The notes under the pieces are model-generated. The model searched no databases. It was not told the DNA's origin and saw only the letters and a program-made list of their open reading frames with translations. A program made the position numbers and the translations under genes. DNA of 13,768 nt from Balneolaceae bacterium (GTDB taxonomy: Bacteria > Bacteroidota > Rhodothermia > Balneolales > Balneolaceae). Below, one piece after another: positions 1-6,364 of the stretch (position 1 is the stretch's first letter; every line of letters begins with the position of its first letter). Where the stretch lies: contig SLGL01000376.1 of the NCBI GenBank assembly GCA_007123785.1, forward strand, positions 1 through 13,768. The letters run 5' to 3'.

Positions 1-111
1 AAAACCATCCTCAGAAATAGAATTTACAAAGTTTTCATCATCTATATACCCCCAAACATCATTAACAACAATGTCTTCAGTTATTACCACTGATCTGTTT
101 TTCTTGTTCAT
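1..111 (-). CDS. Unrecognised protein, N-terminal 37 codons only
   Basis: An ATG at 109-111 opens a frame on the minus strand that runs without a stop to the window edge, so only 37 residues are visible. They begin MNKKNRSVVITEDIV and continue with an acidic stretch. There is no signal peptide or membrane segment in this part. I do not recognise the family. A GTG three codons upstream (118-120) is in frame and could be the start instead; neither start has a clear Shine-Dalgarno sequence. A good sigma70-like promoter lies just upstream (132-160), which supports a real and separately transcribed gene. It takes the place downstream of trpB where trpA is often found, but the visible residues do not look like a TrpA N-terminus. 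Confidence 0.5.
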   Translation of the reverse strand, partial: MNKKNRSVVITEDIVVNDVWGYIDDENFVNSISEDGF

Positions 112-131
112 GTTATTCACAGCGATTTTAG

Positions 132-160
132 ATTAGTTGAAGAACACTTACAAGTGTCAA
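132..160 (-). promoter_or_regulatory. Sigma70-like promoter with palindromic operator candidate
   Basis: On the minus strand a perfect TTGACA (155-160) is followed by a 17-base spacer and ACTAAT (132-137, four of six matches to TATAAT). The dyad ACACTTGTAAGTGT (144-157, 6-base arms around 2 bases) overlaps the -35 box and the spacer, where a bound repressor would block polymerase. Initiation near 125 would give a very short 5' UTR before the ATG at 111. The boxes are seen directly; regulator binding is inference. Confidence 0.5.
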
Positions 161-412
161 GGAAGCCAGACAACTAAAGAAAAAATACTGATATTATTTA
201 CCTTAGAATTGCAAGTGCGTTTTATCGGAGAGAAATTATTGATATGCCAGTTGTAACCATCCTACCGACATTCATTCTCAACTGTAAATAGACATAATTA
301 AAAGGAAATTTGCACGATTTTTTTAAAATTATTTATCGAAATTTTTTGATAAATCCCCGGGATTACCCTCTGATTGATCCGGTAGTGTTCATCATCATTA
401 CGGTAATATCTG
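161..412. other. Intergenic region after trpB with one weak hairpin
   Basis: No convincing gene is seen here on either strand. It is AT-rich and separates the trpB stop from the promoter of the gene at the window edge. The one structure is an inverted repeat at 331-354 (listed separately). A 62-codon plus-strand frame starting at 310 runs into trpB antisense and is not protein-like. There is no trace of trpA. Confidence 0.6.
331..354 (-). terminator. Weak terminator-like hairpin after trpB
   Basis: ATTTATC (331-337) and GATAAAT (348-354) form a 7-bp stem that can extend inward as A/T pairs. On the minus strand it is followed by AATTTT, a poor U run. It lies about 60 bases past the trpB stop, the right place for an operon terminator, but the all-A/T stem makes it weak. 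Confidence 0.3.
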
Positions 413-1600
413 TCACGAAAACCACTCCGAAATGGTTTTCATATCTTTATCTCCCCTGCCTGAACAGTTCACCACCACAATATCTTCTTTCCGGGTGATC
501 GGCATCAGGGTTTCGAGATAAGCCAGGGCGTGCGCCGTTTCGATAGCCGGTATAATTCCCTCTTTCATTGACAGCAGCTTTACGGCATCCATCGCCTCCT
601 GGTCAGTGATACCGAAATAGTGAACCCGCCTGGTATCGTGCAAATAGGAATGTTCGGGGCCAATACCTGGATAATCGAGTCCGGCACTGATCGAATGAGC
701 AAGCTGTACTTGCCCTTCGGAGTCGTGTAAAAGGTAACTAAGGGACCCGTGCAAAACTCCGGGTGAACCGATGGTTAGCGTGGCAGCGGTTTGATTAGTG
801 TCAGCGCCAAGTCCGGAAGCCTCAATTCCGATCATTTTCACATCTTCATCTTCAATGAATGGATAGAAAAACCCGATCGCATTGCTGCCGCCTCCCACAC
901 AGGCCAGCAGATAATCGGGGAGTTTGCCTTCGGCCTGCCTGAGCTGATCTTTAGTTTCTTCACCAATCACTCTGTGAAAATTTCGGGTCATAAACGGATA
1001 TGGATGCGGCCCCACAACCGATCCGATAATATAAAACGTATTTTCTACATTCGTTACCCAATCCCGAATGGCTTCATTTGTAGCATCTTTCAGAGTTTGT
1101 GAACCACTCTCCACCGATCGCACCTCTGCGCCCAGCAACCGCATCCGGTCCACATTCAACTTCTGTCTTTCCATATCTTCAGCACCCATGTAGATCACGC
1201 AGTCGAAACCAAACTTTGCACAAGCTGTGGCTGTGGCTACGCCGTGCTGCCCCGCCCCGGTTTCTGCAATGATACGGGTTTTGCCCATATTCCGTGCCAG
1301 CAAAAGCTGACCAATCGCATTGTTGATTTTATGAGCTCCTGTGTGGCAGAGATCTTCCCGTTTCAGGTAAATTTTGGCTTTTCCGTAGTGGTCTGTGAGC
1401 CGGTCGGCATAAGTCAGTTTGGTCGGCCTGCCCACATACTCTTTCAGCAAATCGTGATATTCTTTCTGAAAAACCGGATCATTGAGTGATTCTTCATAAG
1501 CGGCTTCCAGTTCTTCCAGTGCCGGTATCAAAATTTCGGGTACAAATTTGCCGCCGTACTTGCCGAAGTATCCTTGTTTGGTTGGTGCTGTATATTTCAT
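413..1600 (-). CDS. trpB: Tryptophan synthase beta chain
   Basis: This is the PLP enzyme that condenses indole with L-serine to give L-tryptophan, normally working as an alpha2-beta2 complex with TrpA. The protein is 395 residues, the usual length. The PLP lysine lies in GAHKINNA at K91. The loop ETGAGQHG (113-120) carries the catalytic glutamate and the phosphate-binding GGGSN lies at about 236-240. The C-terminal SGRGDKDM is present near residue 380. The N-terminus (KYTAPTKQGYFGKYGGKFVPE) is typical of the TrpB1 type that pairs with TrpA, not the stand-alone TrpB2 type. It is the last trp gene here, 107 bases after trpF. The ATG at 1600 has no Shine-Dalgarno sequence. No trpA follows, so the alpha subunit must be encoded elsewhere if the enzyme is to act on indole-glycerol phosphate. 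Confidence 0.97.
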   Translation of the reverse strand: MKYTAPTKQGYFGKYGGKFVPEILIPALEELEAAYEESLNDPVFQKEYHDLLKEYVGRPTKLTYADRLTDHYGKAKIYLKREDLCHTGAHKINNAIGQLLLARNMGKTRIIAETGAGQHGVATATACAKFGFDCVIYMGAEDMERQKLNVDRMRLLGAEVRSVESGSQTLKDATNEAIRDWVTNVENTFYIIGSVVGPHPYPFMTRNFHRVIGEETKDQLRQAEGKLPDYLLACVGGGSNAIGFFYPFIEDEDVKMIGIEASGLGADTNQTAATLTIGSPGVLHGSLSYLLHDSEGQVQLAHSISAGLDYPGIGPEHSYLHDTRRVHYFGITDQEAMDAVKLLSMKEGIIPAIETAHALAYLETLMPITRKEDIVVVNCSGRGDKDMKTISEWFS

Positions 1601-1707
1601 ATTAGTTACTGGAAATTGGTATAATTATTATTTGATAGTCAATTTTTTTTCAGCGTTGAAAGGTGAACCGTCTGCTTTTGTTCTATTCGATTTTCCATAA
1701 CAAATAA

Positions 1708-2376
1708 CTAATCCATTTCCTGTTTTTCCCAGATATCACGCATTTCATCAAAAAAACGCTCAATCTTGTCAAAATCTTTCAGGCCGGGTGACTCTTCGAG
1801 CCCGCTGGAAAGATCAACTACTGTTGGTTGAACGGTTTTCACTGCCATTACAATATTTTCGACATTCAAACCGCCGGATAGAAAAAATGGTTTTTTATCC
1901 ACCACATCATTCAAAATATTCCAATCAAATATCTGGCCGGTTCCGCCCCATGCGTCATCAATTTTAGTGTCGAATAAGAAATAGTCCGCTACAGTTTCAT
2001 AACGGATAATATTCGAATGCAGATCATCACTGGTTGTATCATTCGAAACATGAAAGGCTTTTATTACCGGAAGGTCTACCAACTCACAATATTCGGGAGA
2101 TTCATTTCCGTGAAGCTGAACCAAATCGATTCCCGTCTGCTTAGCGATAGTATTCACATCATCCAGTGGCTGGTTTACAAAAACACCAACTTTGTCAGGC
2201 CCTTCAATCCAGTTGATAATAGCGCCAGCCTTGGCAGGCTCAATATAACGGGGACTGCCATTGTAGAAGATAAATCCCAAAAAATCGGCCAGTGCCCCGG
2301 ATGCAAAACGGGCATCTTCCAGCGTTGTCAGGCCACAAATTTTTACTTTTGTTCGTTTTTCTGGTTCAGCAAACAT
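1708..2376 (-). CDS. trpF: Phosphoribosylanthranilate isomerase
   Basis: It catalyses the Amadori rearrangement of N-(5'-phosphoribosyl)anthranilate to CdRP, the fourth step of the pathway, in a single TIM barrel. The 222-residue protein has the family landmarks in order: KVKICGLT with the general-base Cys14, VGVFVNQP at about 63-70, VQLHGNE at about 86-92, LFDTK with the catalytic Asp136, SGGL at about 167-170 and the phosphate-binding DLSSGLEESPGLKD near the C-terminus. An in-frame stop just upstream leaves the ATG at 2376 as the only upstream start. It follows trpC by 39 bases as a free-standing gene, not as the trpC-trpF fusion of enterobacteria. Confidence 0.96.
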   Translation of the reverse strand: MFAEPEKRTKVKICGLTTLEDARFASGALADFLGFIFYNGSPRYIEPAKAGAIINWIEGPDKVGVFVNQPLDDVNTIAKQTGIDLVQLHGNESPEYCELVDLPVIKAFHVSNDTTSDDLHSNIIRYETVADYFLFDTKIDDAWGGTGQIFDWNILNDVVDKKPFFLSGGLNVENIVMAVKTVQPTVVDLSSGLEESPGLKDFDKIERFFDEMRDIWEKQEMD

Positions 2377-2415
2377 CTGTTATTTGATATTTAATCATAT
2401 GTTTATCCCTGTTCA

Positions 2416-3228
2416 TTATTCGGTATTCGCTGTTTTTATACTTTCAAACTCGTCAATAAATTCTTTCAGTGCATTTCCAATATCCGGCTGGCGCATAAAA
2501 TGCTCACCAATTAATGCTGAATGAATACCGCTTTCGAACAAAACGTTCAGATCAGCGGGTTTATGGAGACCGCTTTCCGATACTTTTATTACTTTTTCAG
2601 GTGCCTGGCTCAAAATTTCTACCCCGCGATGTAAATCAACTTCGAAAGTAGATAAATTCCGATTATTCACTCCAACAATCTCAATCTCATCCCAGTTCAG
2701 TCCGGTCAGTTCTTCCTCATAATAACATTCGACCAGCACATCAAGGCCAAACTCTTTAGCAGCAGCCAGCAGTTCGAAAATCTGGCTTCCTTCATACATC
2801 GTTACGATCAAAAGAACGGCATCTGCACCAAAAGACTTTGCTTCTTTAATCTGGTATGGGTCAACTATAAAATCTTTGCGCAACAGTGGAATAGGACTGA
2901 TTGATGATACTTTTTCGAGATAACTTAATGATCCTTTAAAAAAAGGTTCATCCGTTAAAACCGAGATAGCCGAAGCGCCATTTTCGATGTATTGTTCTGC
3001 AATCTTCAGCGGGTCAAAATCTTTACGAATAATCCCTTTTGATGGCGATGCTTTTTTGATTTCAGCAATGATGGAAACCGATCTGTCTTTTTTCAAGGCG
3101 TCACCAAAACTGATTCGCACTTTTTCGTATCCCGGCATGGATTCCAGTTCGCGCAGAGAAACCTCTCTCTTTCGTTTGGCGAGGTCTTCTTTGGTTTGAT
3201 CTGAAATCTTTTCTAAAATATCAGCCAT
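2416..3228 (-). CDS. trpC: Indole-3-glycerol phosphate synthase
   Basis: This TIM-barrel enzyme closes and decarboxylates CdRP to indole-3-glycerol phosphate. The protein is 270 residues and complete. Active-site motifs are visible in order: AEIKKASPSKG (Glu56, Lys58, Ser61), LLRKDF with the catalytic acid Lys118, LVECY with Glu168, GVNNRNL with Asn189, and VSESG (Glu218, Ser219) for phosphate binding. The ATG overlaps the trpD stop codon by one base (TAATG at 3226-3230, minus strand), so its translation is probably coupled to trpD. The residue roles come from family knowledge; their presence is read from the sequence. Confidence 0.97.
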   Translation of the reverse strand: MADILEKISDQTKEDLAKRKREVSLRELESMPGYEKVRISFGDALKKDRSVSIIAEIKKASPSKGIIRKDFDPLKIAEQYIENGASAISVLTDEPFFKGSLSYLEKVSSISPIPLLRKDFIVDPYQIKEAKSFGADAVLLIVTMYEGSQIFELLAAAKEFGLDVLVECYYEEELTGLNWDEIEIVGVNNRNLSTFEVDLHRGVEILSQAPEKVIKVSESGLHKPADLNVLFESGIHSALIGEHFMRQPDIGNALKEFIDEFESIKTANTE

Positions 3229-4268
3229 TATTTTGATCCGGCTATTTTTTGTGATTCCGAGATAAACAGATCCAGCTTTTTTCGCGCCTGACCAGAGTTT
3301 AAGCTATCTTCTGCCATCTCTTTAGCCGTTACAAGGCTATCCGTGATATTGGATGCACGGATGGCAAATGCAGCGTTTAGTTCCGTGATATTTTTTTGTG
3401 CAGCAGTGGCTTTACCCTCCACGATGTTTCGAATAATTTCAGCATTGTGATCTGCATCTCCACCTTTCAGTTCTTCCGAATTCACCTTTCTGTAACCCAG
3501 CGAATCCGGGTCAAAAGTGATTGAATTGCCTGAAAGATTGGTTTTCAGTTCAAATATTTCACTTTGTGAGGTCAGACTTACTTCATCAAGGCCATCGTGG
3601 GCACTCACCGTAAATGCACTTTCTGTTTGAAGATTGCCAAGTATCTGGATCATTGCAGAAGCAGCATCTTTACTAAATGCACCCACCACCTGGCATTTGA
3701 CATCGGCGGGATTCAGTAGCGGGCCCAACATGTTGAAAAAGGTTCTCATTTTGAGTGCACGCCGTGCGGGCATCACAAATCTCATTGCCGGATGAAAATT
3801 GGGGGCAAACATAAAAGCCATTTGGGTTTCATTGAAGATTTGCTCAACCTGCTCTTTTTGAAGATTGGGCACTGCCCCAAGGCTTTCCAAAACATCATAA
3901 CTTCCGCTTTTACTCGATACACTCCGGTTGCCGTGCTTCAAGACAGGGACACCAGCACCAGCCACCACAAACATCGCAGCGGTTGAGATATTGAATGTGC
4001 CCGATTTATCCCCGCCGGTTCCACAGAGATCTACGGCATGTTTGGTGTCTACTTCAACTTTCACAGCCACCTGTTTCATCTCTTTCACAAACGTCGTGAG
4101 TTCGGTAATGGTCTCACCTTTCATCCGCATACCGATTAAAAAAGCGGCGACTTCTTCATTTGAAACTTCACCGGTAAGAATTTTCTGCATGGCAAATGAA
4201 GCTTCATCAGCAGATAGATTTTGTTGCCTCGAAATAATCTCTAATATTCCTGTAAATAATTTTGACAC
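3228..4268 (-). CDS. trpD: Anthranilate phosphoribosyltransferase
   Basis: It transfers phosphoribose from PRPP to anthranilate, the second committed step. At 346 residues it is the usual length for a stand-alone TrpD. The glycine-rich PRPP loop CGTGGDKSGTFNIST begins at about residue 82. KHGNRSVSSKSGSYDVLESLG (from 111) and the PARRALKMRTFFNMLGPLLNP block hold the anthranilate and metal/phosphate sites. The start is GTG at 4268: an in-frame TAA lies four codons upstream and the next ATG is 26 codons in, inside the conserved N-terminal helices. There is no Shine-Dalgarno sequence. A 200-base structured gap separates it from trpG, while it overlaps trpC by one base. Confidence 0.97.
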   Translation of the reverse strand: MSKLFTGILEIISRQQNLSADEASFAMQKILTGEVSNEEVAAFLIGMRMKGETITELTTFVKEMKQVAVKVEVDTKHAVDLCGTGGDKSGTFNISTAAMFVVAGAGVPVLKHGNRSVSSKSGSYDVLESLGAVPNLQKEQVEQIFNETQMAFMFAPNFHPAMRFVMPARRALKMRTFFNMLGPLLNPADVKCQVVGAFSKDAASAMIQILGNLQTESAFTVSAHDGLDEVSLTSQSEIFELKTNLSGNSITFDPDSLGYRKVNSEELKGGDADHNAEIIRNIVEGKATAAQKNITELNAAFAIRASNITDSLVTAKEMAEDSLNSGQARKKLDLFISESQKIAGSK

Positions 4269-4307
4269 TTTGTTTTAGAGTTTTGTTAAATTTATTCTTC
4301 ATTTCCA

Positions 4308-4453
4308 TCGACTGCCGACTTTTCTAAATATCAAACTAACAATTTGATACCAAACCAGGCGGCTGTCGAATTTAATACCTTTAATAAACGATTCGGCAGA
4401 CGACTTGAACATTAACTGCGCCAAATTCTATTTGGGCCTCAGTCGGCAGACGA
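4308..4453. repeat. Cloverleaf-like nested inverted repeats between trpG and trpD
   Basis: Four helices can form within 146 bases. P1 pairs 4308-4320 with 4441-4453 (12 of 13 pairs). Inside it, P2 pairs TATCAAA (4329-4335) with TTTGATA (4343-4349). P3 pairs 4358-4371 with 4391-4404 (11 Watson-Crick pairs and one G-T of 14). P4 pairs CCAAAT (4421-4426) with ATTTGG (4430-4435). The 3' arms of P1 and P3 share TCGGCAGACGA, so the two helices look like diverged copies of one repeat. It could be a palindromic mobile element, or an RNA element in the trp mRNA; either is inference. No protein-coding frame is evident. Confidence 0.6.
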
Positions 4454-4468
4454 AATTGTTATGCTTCA

Positions 4469-5044
4469 TCAAACGAATTTTTCATTCTTCATCCAGTTTT
4501 TTACAATTTTGGGTCCTTCTACTGTTAAAATACTTTCGGGGTGAAACTGAATTCCTTCAATCGGATACTTTTTATGACGAATTCCCATAATCACCCCCTC
4601 ATTGGTGCGGGCACTCACTTCAAGTTCATCAGGAACTGTATCGGGCTGAAGAGCCAGCGAGTGGTAACGTGTGGCAATGAAACCATCTTCCACATCCAAA
4701 AAAACAGATTTCCCGTCGTGGTAAATGTTTGATGTTTTCCCATGCATCAGGCTTGGGGCATGAACCACTTTAGCCCCAAAAACCTGTCCAATTGCCTGAT
4801 GGCCGAGACAGACTCCCAAAATCGGAATCTCTTTTCCTAACTCTTCAATGAGTTTCTCAGTAATACCTGCATTCTCCGGGCGGCCCGGGCCAGGTGAAAT
4901 CAAGATTCTGTCAGGATTTAATACCCGGATTTCATCCACAGTGATAGCATCGTTCCTTACAACTTTATAGTCGTCGGTTTCCGAGCCCACAATGTGTACC
5001 AGGTTGTAGGTGAATGAGTCGTAGTTGTCGATGATTAAAATCAT
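4469..5044 (-). CDS. trpG: Anthranilate synthase glutamine amidotransferase subunit
   Basis: This class I glutamine amidotransferase supplies ammonia from glutamine to TrpE. It is 191 residues, the normal size for a free-standing TrpG. The N-terminus MILIIDNYDSFTYNL is diagnostic, PGPGRPENAG (51-60) shapes the oxyanion region, GVCLGHQ carries the nucleophile Cys79, and the catalytic pair His168 and Glu170 lie in FHPES. A PabA role in folate synthesis is common for this family and cannot be excluded. The ATG sits directly against the terminal repeat of the element upstream, so its initiation region is made of repeat DNA without a Shine-Dalgarno sequence. trpS separates it from its partner trpE, an unusual order. 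Confidence 0.95.
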   Translation of the reverse strand: MILIIDNYDSFTYNLVHIVGSETDDYKVVRNDAITVDEIRVLNPDRILISPGPGRPENAGITEKLIEELGKEIPILGVCLGHQAIGQVFGAKVVHAPSLMHGKTSNIYHDGKSVFLDVEDGFIATRYHSLALQPDTVPDELEVSARTNEGVIMGIRHKKYPIEGIQFHPESILTVEGPKIVKNWMKNEKFV

Positions 5045-5284
5045 TGAGTATCGAGTATCAAGTAGTGAGTAGAGAGATTTTTTTGTAAGGATTTTGGAAA
5101 AATCGGTTCATATAAACAGAATCCATTTTCCAAATAAATATAATAACCATGCATAATTATAAAGAACTCAATCAATCGCTCATTGAAATTCAAAAAATGC
5201 TTTATACGTTTATTAAAAAAGTTGATTAATGAATTATGGATTACAGTATTGAGTATCGAGTAGAATCTCGATACTCGATACTCA
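5045..5284. mobile_element. Small inverted-repeat element with relic gene, filling the trpS-trpG gap
   Basis: TGAGTATCGAGTATC at 5045-5059 is repeated perfectly in inverted orientation at 5270-5284. The pair bounds the 240-base gap exactly: it starts on the base next to the trpG start codon and ends on the base next to the trpS stop codon. The right end is itself a long hairpin: 5245-5260 pairs with 5267-5282 (16 bp with one G-T) around a 6-base loop. The interior carries a short plus-strand relic ORF and is otherwise AT-rich. No transposase is present, so it would be non-autonomous. It has no U run and does not look like a terminator. Confidence 0.55.
5149..5229 (+). pseudogene. Possible internally deleted four-helix-bundle (IVS/S23-type) gene
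   Basis: A 26-codon ORF runs opposite to the trp genes. It opens with MHNYKEL and closes with EIQKMLYTFIKK before VD and a TAA. In my recollection of the four-helix-bundle proteins encoded by 23S rRNA intervening sequences (about 115-125 residues), the N-terminus is typically M-[HN]-N-Y-K-E-L and the C-terminus typically EIQKM-[IL]-Y-x-x-I-K. If so, about 90 residues are missing in frame and the ends are fused. The position inside terminal inverted repeats fits a mobile origin. The reading rests on two short motifs, so coincidence remains possible. Confidence 0.42.
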
Positions 5285-6280
5285 CTACTCGTATCTAAAA
5301 CTCCGAAATAATCCAGTTGTTTCACGTATCGGTTCCATTACGGTTTCCGCACGTTCGCGGGCTTTTTTGCCGCCTTCCTGCAATACGTCGTGCACATAAT
5401 CCATATCTTTTTCGAGCTTCTTGCGTCGTTCACGGGCTTCAGCAAAATAATCGTTTATCAAACCCAGCAGTTCCTTCTTTGCATGGCCGTAGCCAAAACC
5501 ACCAGCCCGGTATTTCCCGGCAATTTCATTGATCTTATCATCTTCAGCAAAAAGTTTAATAAGAGCAAAGACATTGCAAGAATCCGGATCTTTGGGATCT
5601 TCGAGAAGTGTAGAATCGGTCTGGATCGACATCACCCTTTTCTTAAGTGATTTTCCTTCATCAAAGATATCAATTGTATTTCCATAGGATTTGCTCATTT
5701 TTCGTCCGTCGATACCGGGCACAGTGGCCACACTTTTCAGGATGTAATCTTCGGGTATAACGAGAAGTTCACTGTCGTAGGATCGGTTTAACTTTCCGGC
5801 AAGATCCCGTGCAATTTCGATGTTCTGTTTCTGATCCTCTCCCACCGGAACCAGATCGGAATGATAGATCAAAATATCGGCTGCCTGAAGAATCGGGTAG
5901 GTAAAAAGTCCGATGTTTGGGTTCAATCCATTCGCAACCTTATCTTTATATGCCACACCTTTTTCCATCAGTGAAACCGGGGTCAGGCAGCCCAAAATCC
6001 ATGCAAGTTCGGTGGTTTGGGGTACATCGCTCTGTGCAAAAAAAGTGCACTTCCCGGGATCGAGGCCAAGGGCAAGGTAATCCAGAACCACATCCATGGT
6101 ATATTGGTTGAGTAATTCACCGTCATTTACTGAAGTAAGAGAATGATAATTCGCAAGAAAATAGAAAGCATCTCCCTCCTGCTGCATTCGGATGTGTTGA
6201 CGCATCGCACCGAAATAATTTCCGATATGCAGTTTTCCTGATGGTTGAATTCCGGAGAGGATGGTTTTTGTTTTTGTCAT
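5285..6280 (-). CDS. trpS: Tryptophanyl-tRNA synthetase
   Basis: This class Ic cytoplasmic synthetase charges tRNA-Trp with tryptophan. The protein is 331 residues, standard for bacterial TrpRS. The class I signatures are intact: SGKLHIGN at about 15-21 and GRKMSKSYGN at about 192-201. Between them are SDVPQTTELAWIL, NIGLFTYPILQAADILIY and VPVGEDQKQNIE, all typical of the family. It lies between trpE and trpG in the same direction, so it is probably cotranscribed with the biosynthetic genes and under the trp attenuator. Both flanking gaps consist of the same GAGTAT-type inverted repeats, and its last codons (RYE, then TAG) run into the repeat. The ATG has no Shine-Dalgarno sequence. Confidence 0.96.
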   Translation of the reverse strand: MTKTKTILSGIQPSGKLHIGNYFGAMRQHIRMQQEGDAFYFLANYHSLTSVNDGELLNQYTMDVVLDYLALGLDPGKCTFFAQSDVPQTTELAWILGCLTPVSLMEKGVAYKDKVANGLNPNIGLFTYPILQAADILIYHSDLVPVGEDQKQNIEIARDLAGKLNRSYDSELLVIPEDYILKSVATVPGIDGRKMSKSYGNTIDIFDEGKSLKKRVMSIQTDSTLLEDPKDPDSCNVFALIKLFAEDDKINEIAGKYRAGGFGYGHAKKELLGLINDYFAEARERRKKLEKDMDYVHDVLQEGGKKARERAETVMEPIRETTGLFRSFRYE

Positions 6281-6281
6281 T

Positions 6282-6352
6282 TTTGAGTAGTAAGTATCGA
6301 GTATTGAGTATCAAGTATTGAGTATTGAGATTCTCGATACTTGATACTCAAA
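6282..6352. repeat. Short GAGTAT-family inverted-repeat element between trpE and trpS
   Basis: This 71-base element fills most of the 84-base gap. Its ends, 6282-6301 and 6333-6352, are inverted repeats matching at 18 of 20 bases. An overlapping hairpin pairs 6314-6329 with 6333-6348 around a 3-base loop. The hairpin arm AGTATTGAGTATTGAG differs by one base from the right-end arm of the element after trpS, so they belong to one family. The interior is degenerate tandem copies of AGTATTG/AGTATC with no ORF. On the minus strand no U run follows, so it is not a classic terminator. Confidence 0.65.
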
Positions 6353-6364
6353 TACTGTTATCTG

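Noticed and set aside
1669..1675. GCAGACG (minus strand) in the trpF-trpB gap, resembling the core of the trpG-trpD repeat
   Set aside because: Only seven bases match and there is no inverted partner in the gap; expected by chance.
4405..4590. 61-codon plus-strand ORF across the trpG 3' end
   Set aside because: Antisense shadow of trpG and of the cloverleaf element; no protein-like features.
5041..5325. 94-codon minus-strand ORF across the trpS end, the repeat element and the trpG start
   Set aside because: It overlaps the trpS C-terminus in another frame and translates the inverted repeats (SSEYRVSRFYSI); the composition is that of AT-rich repeat DNA, with no family resemblance.
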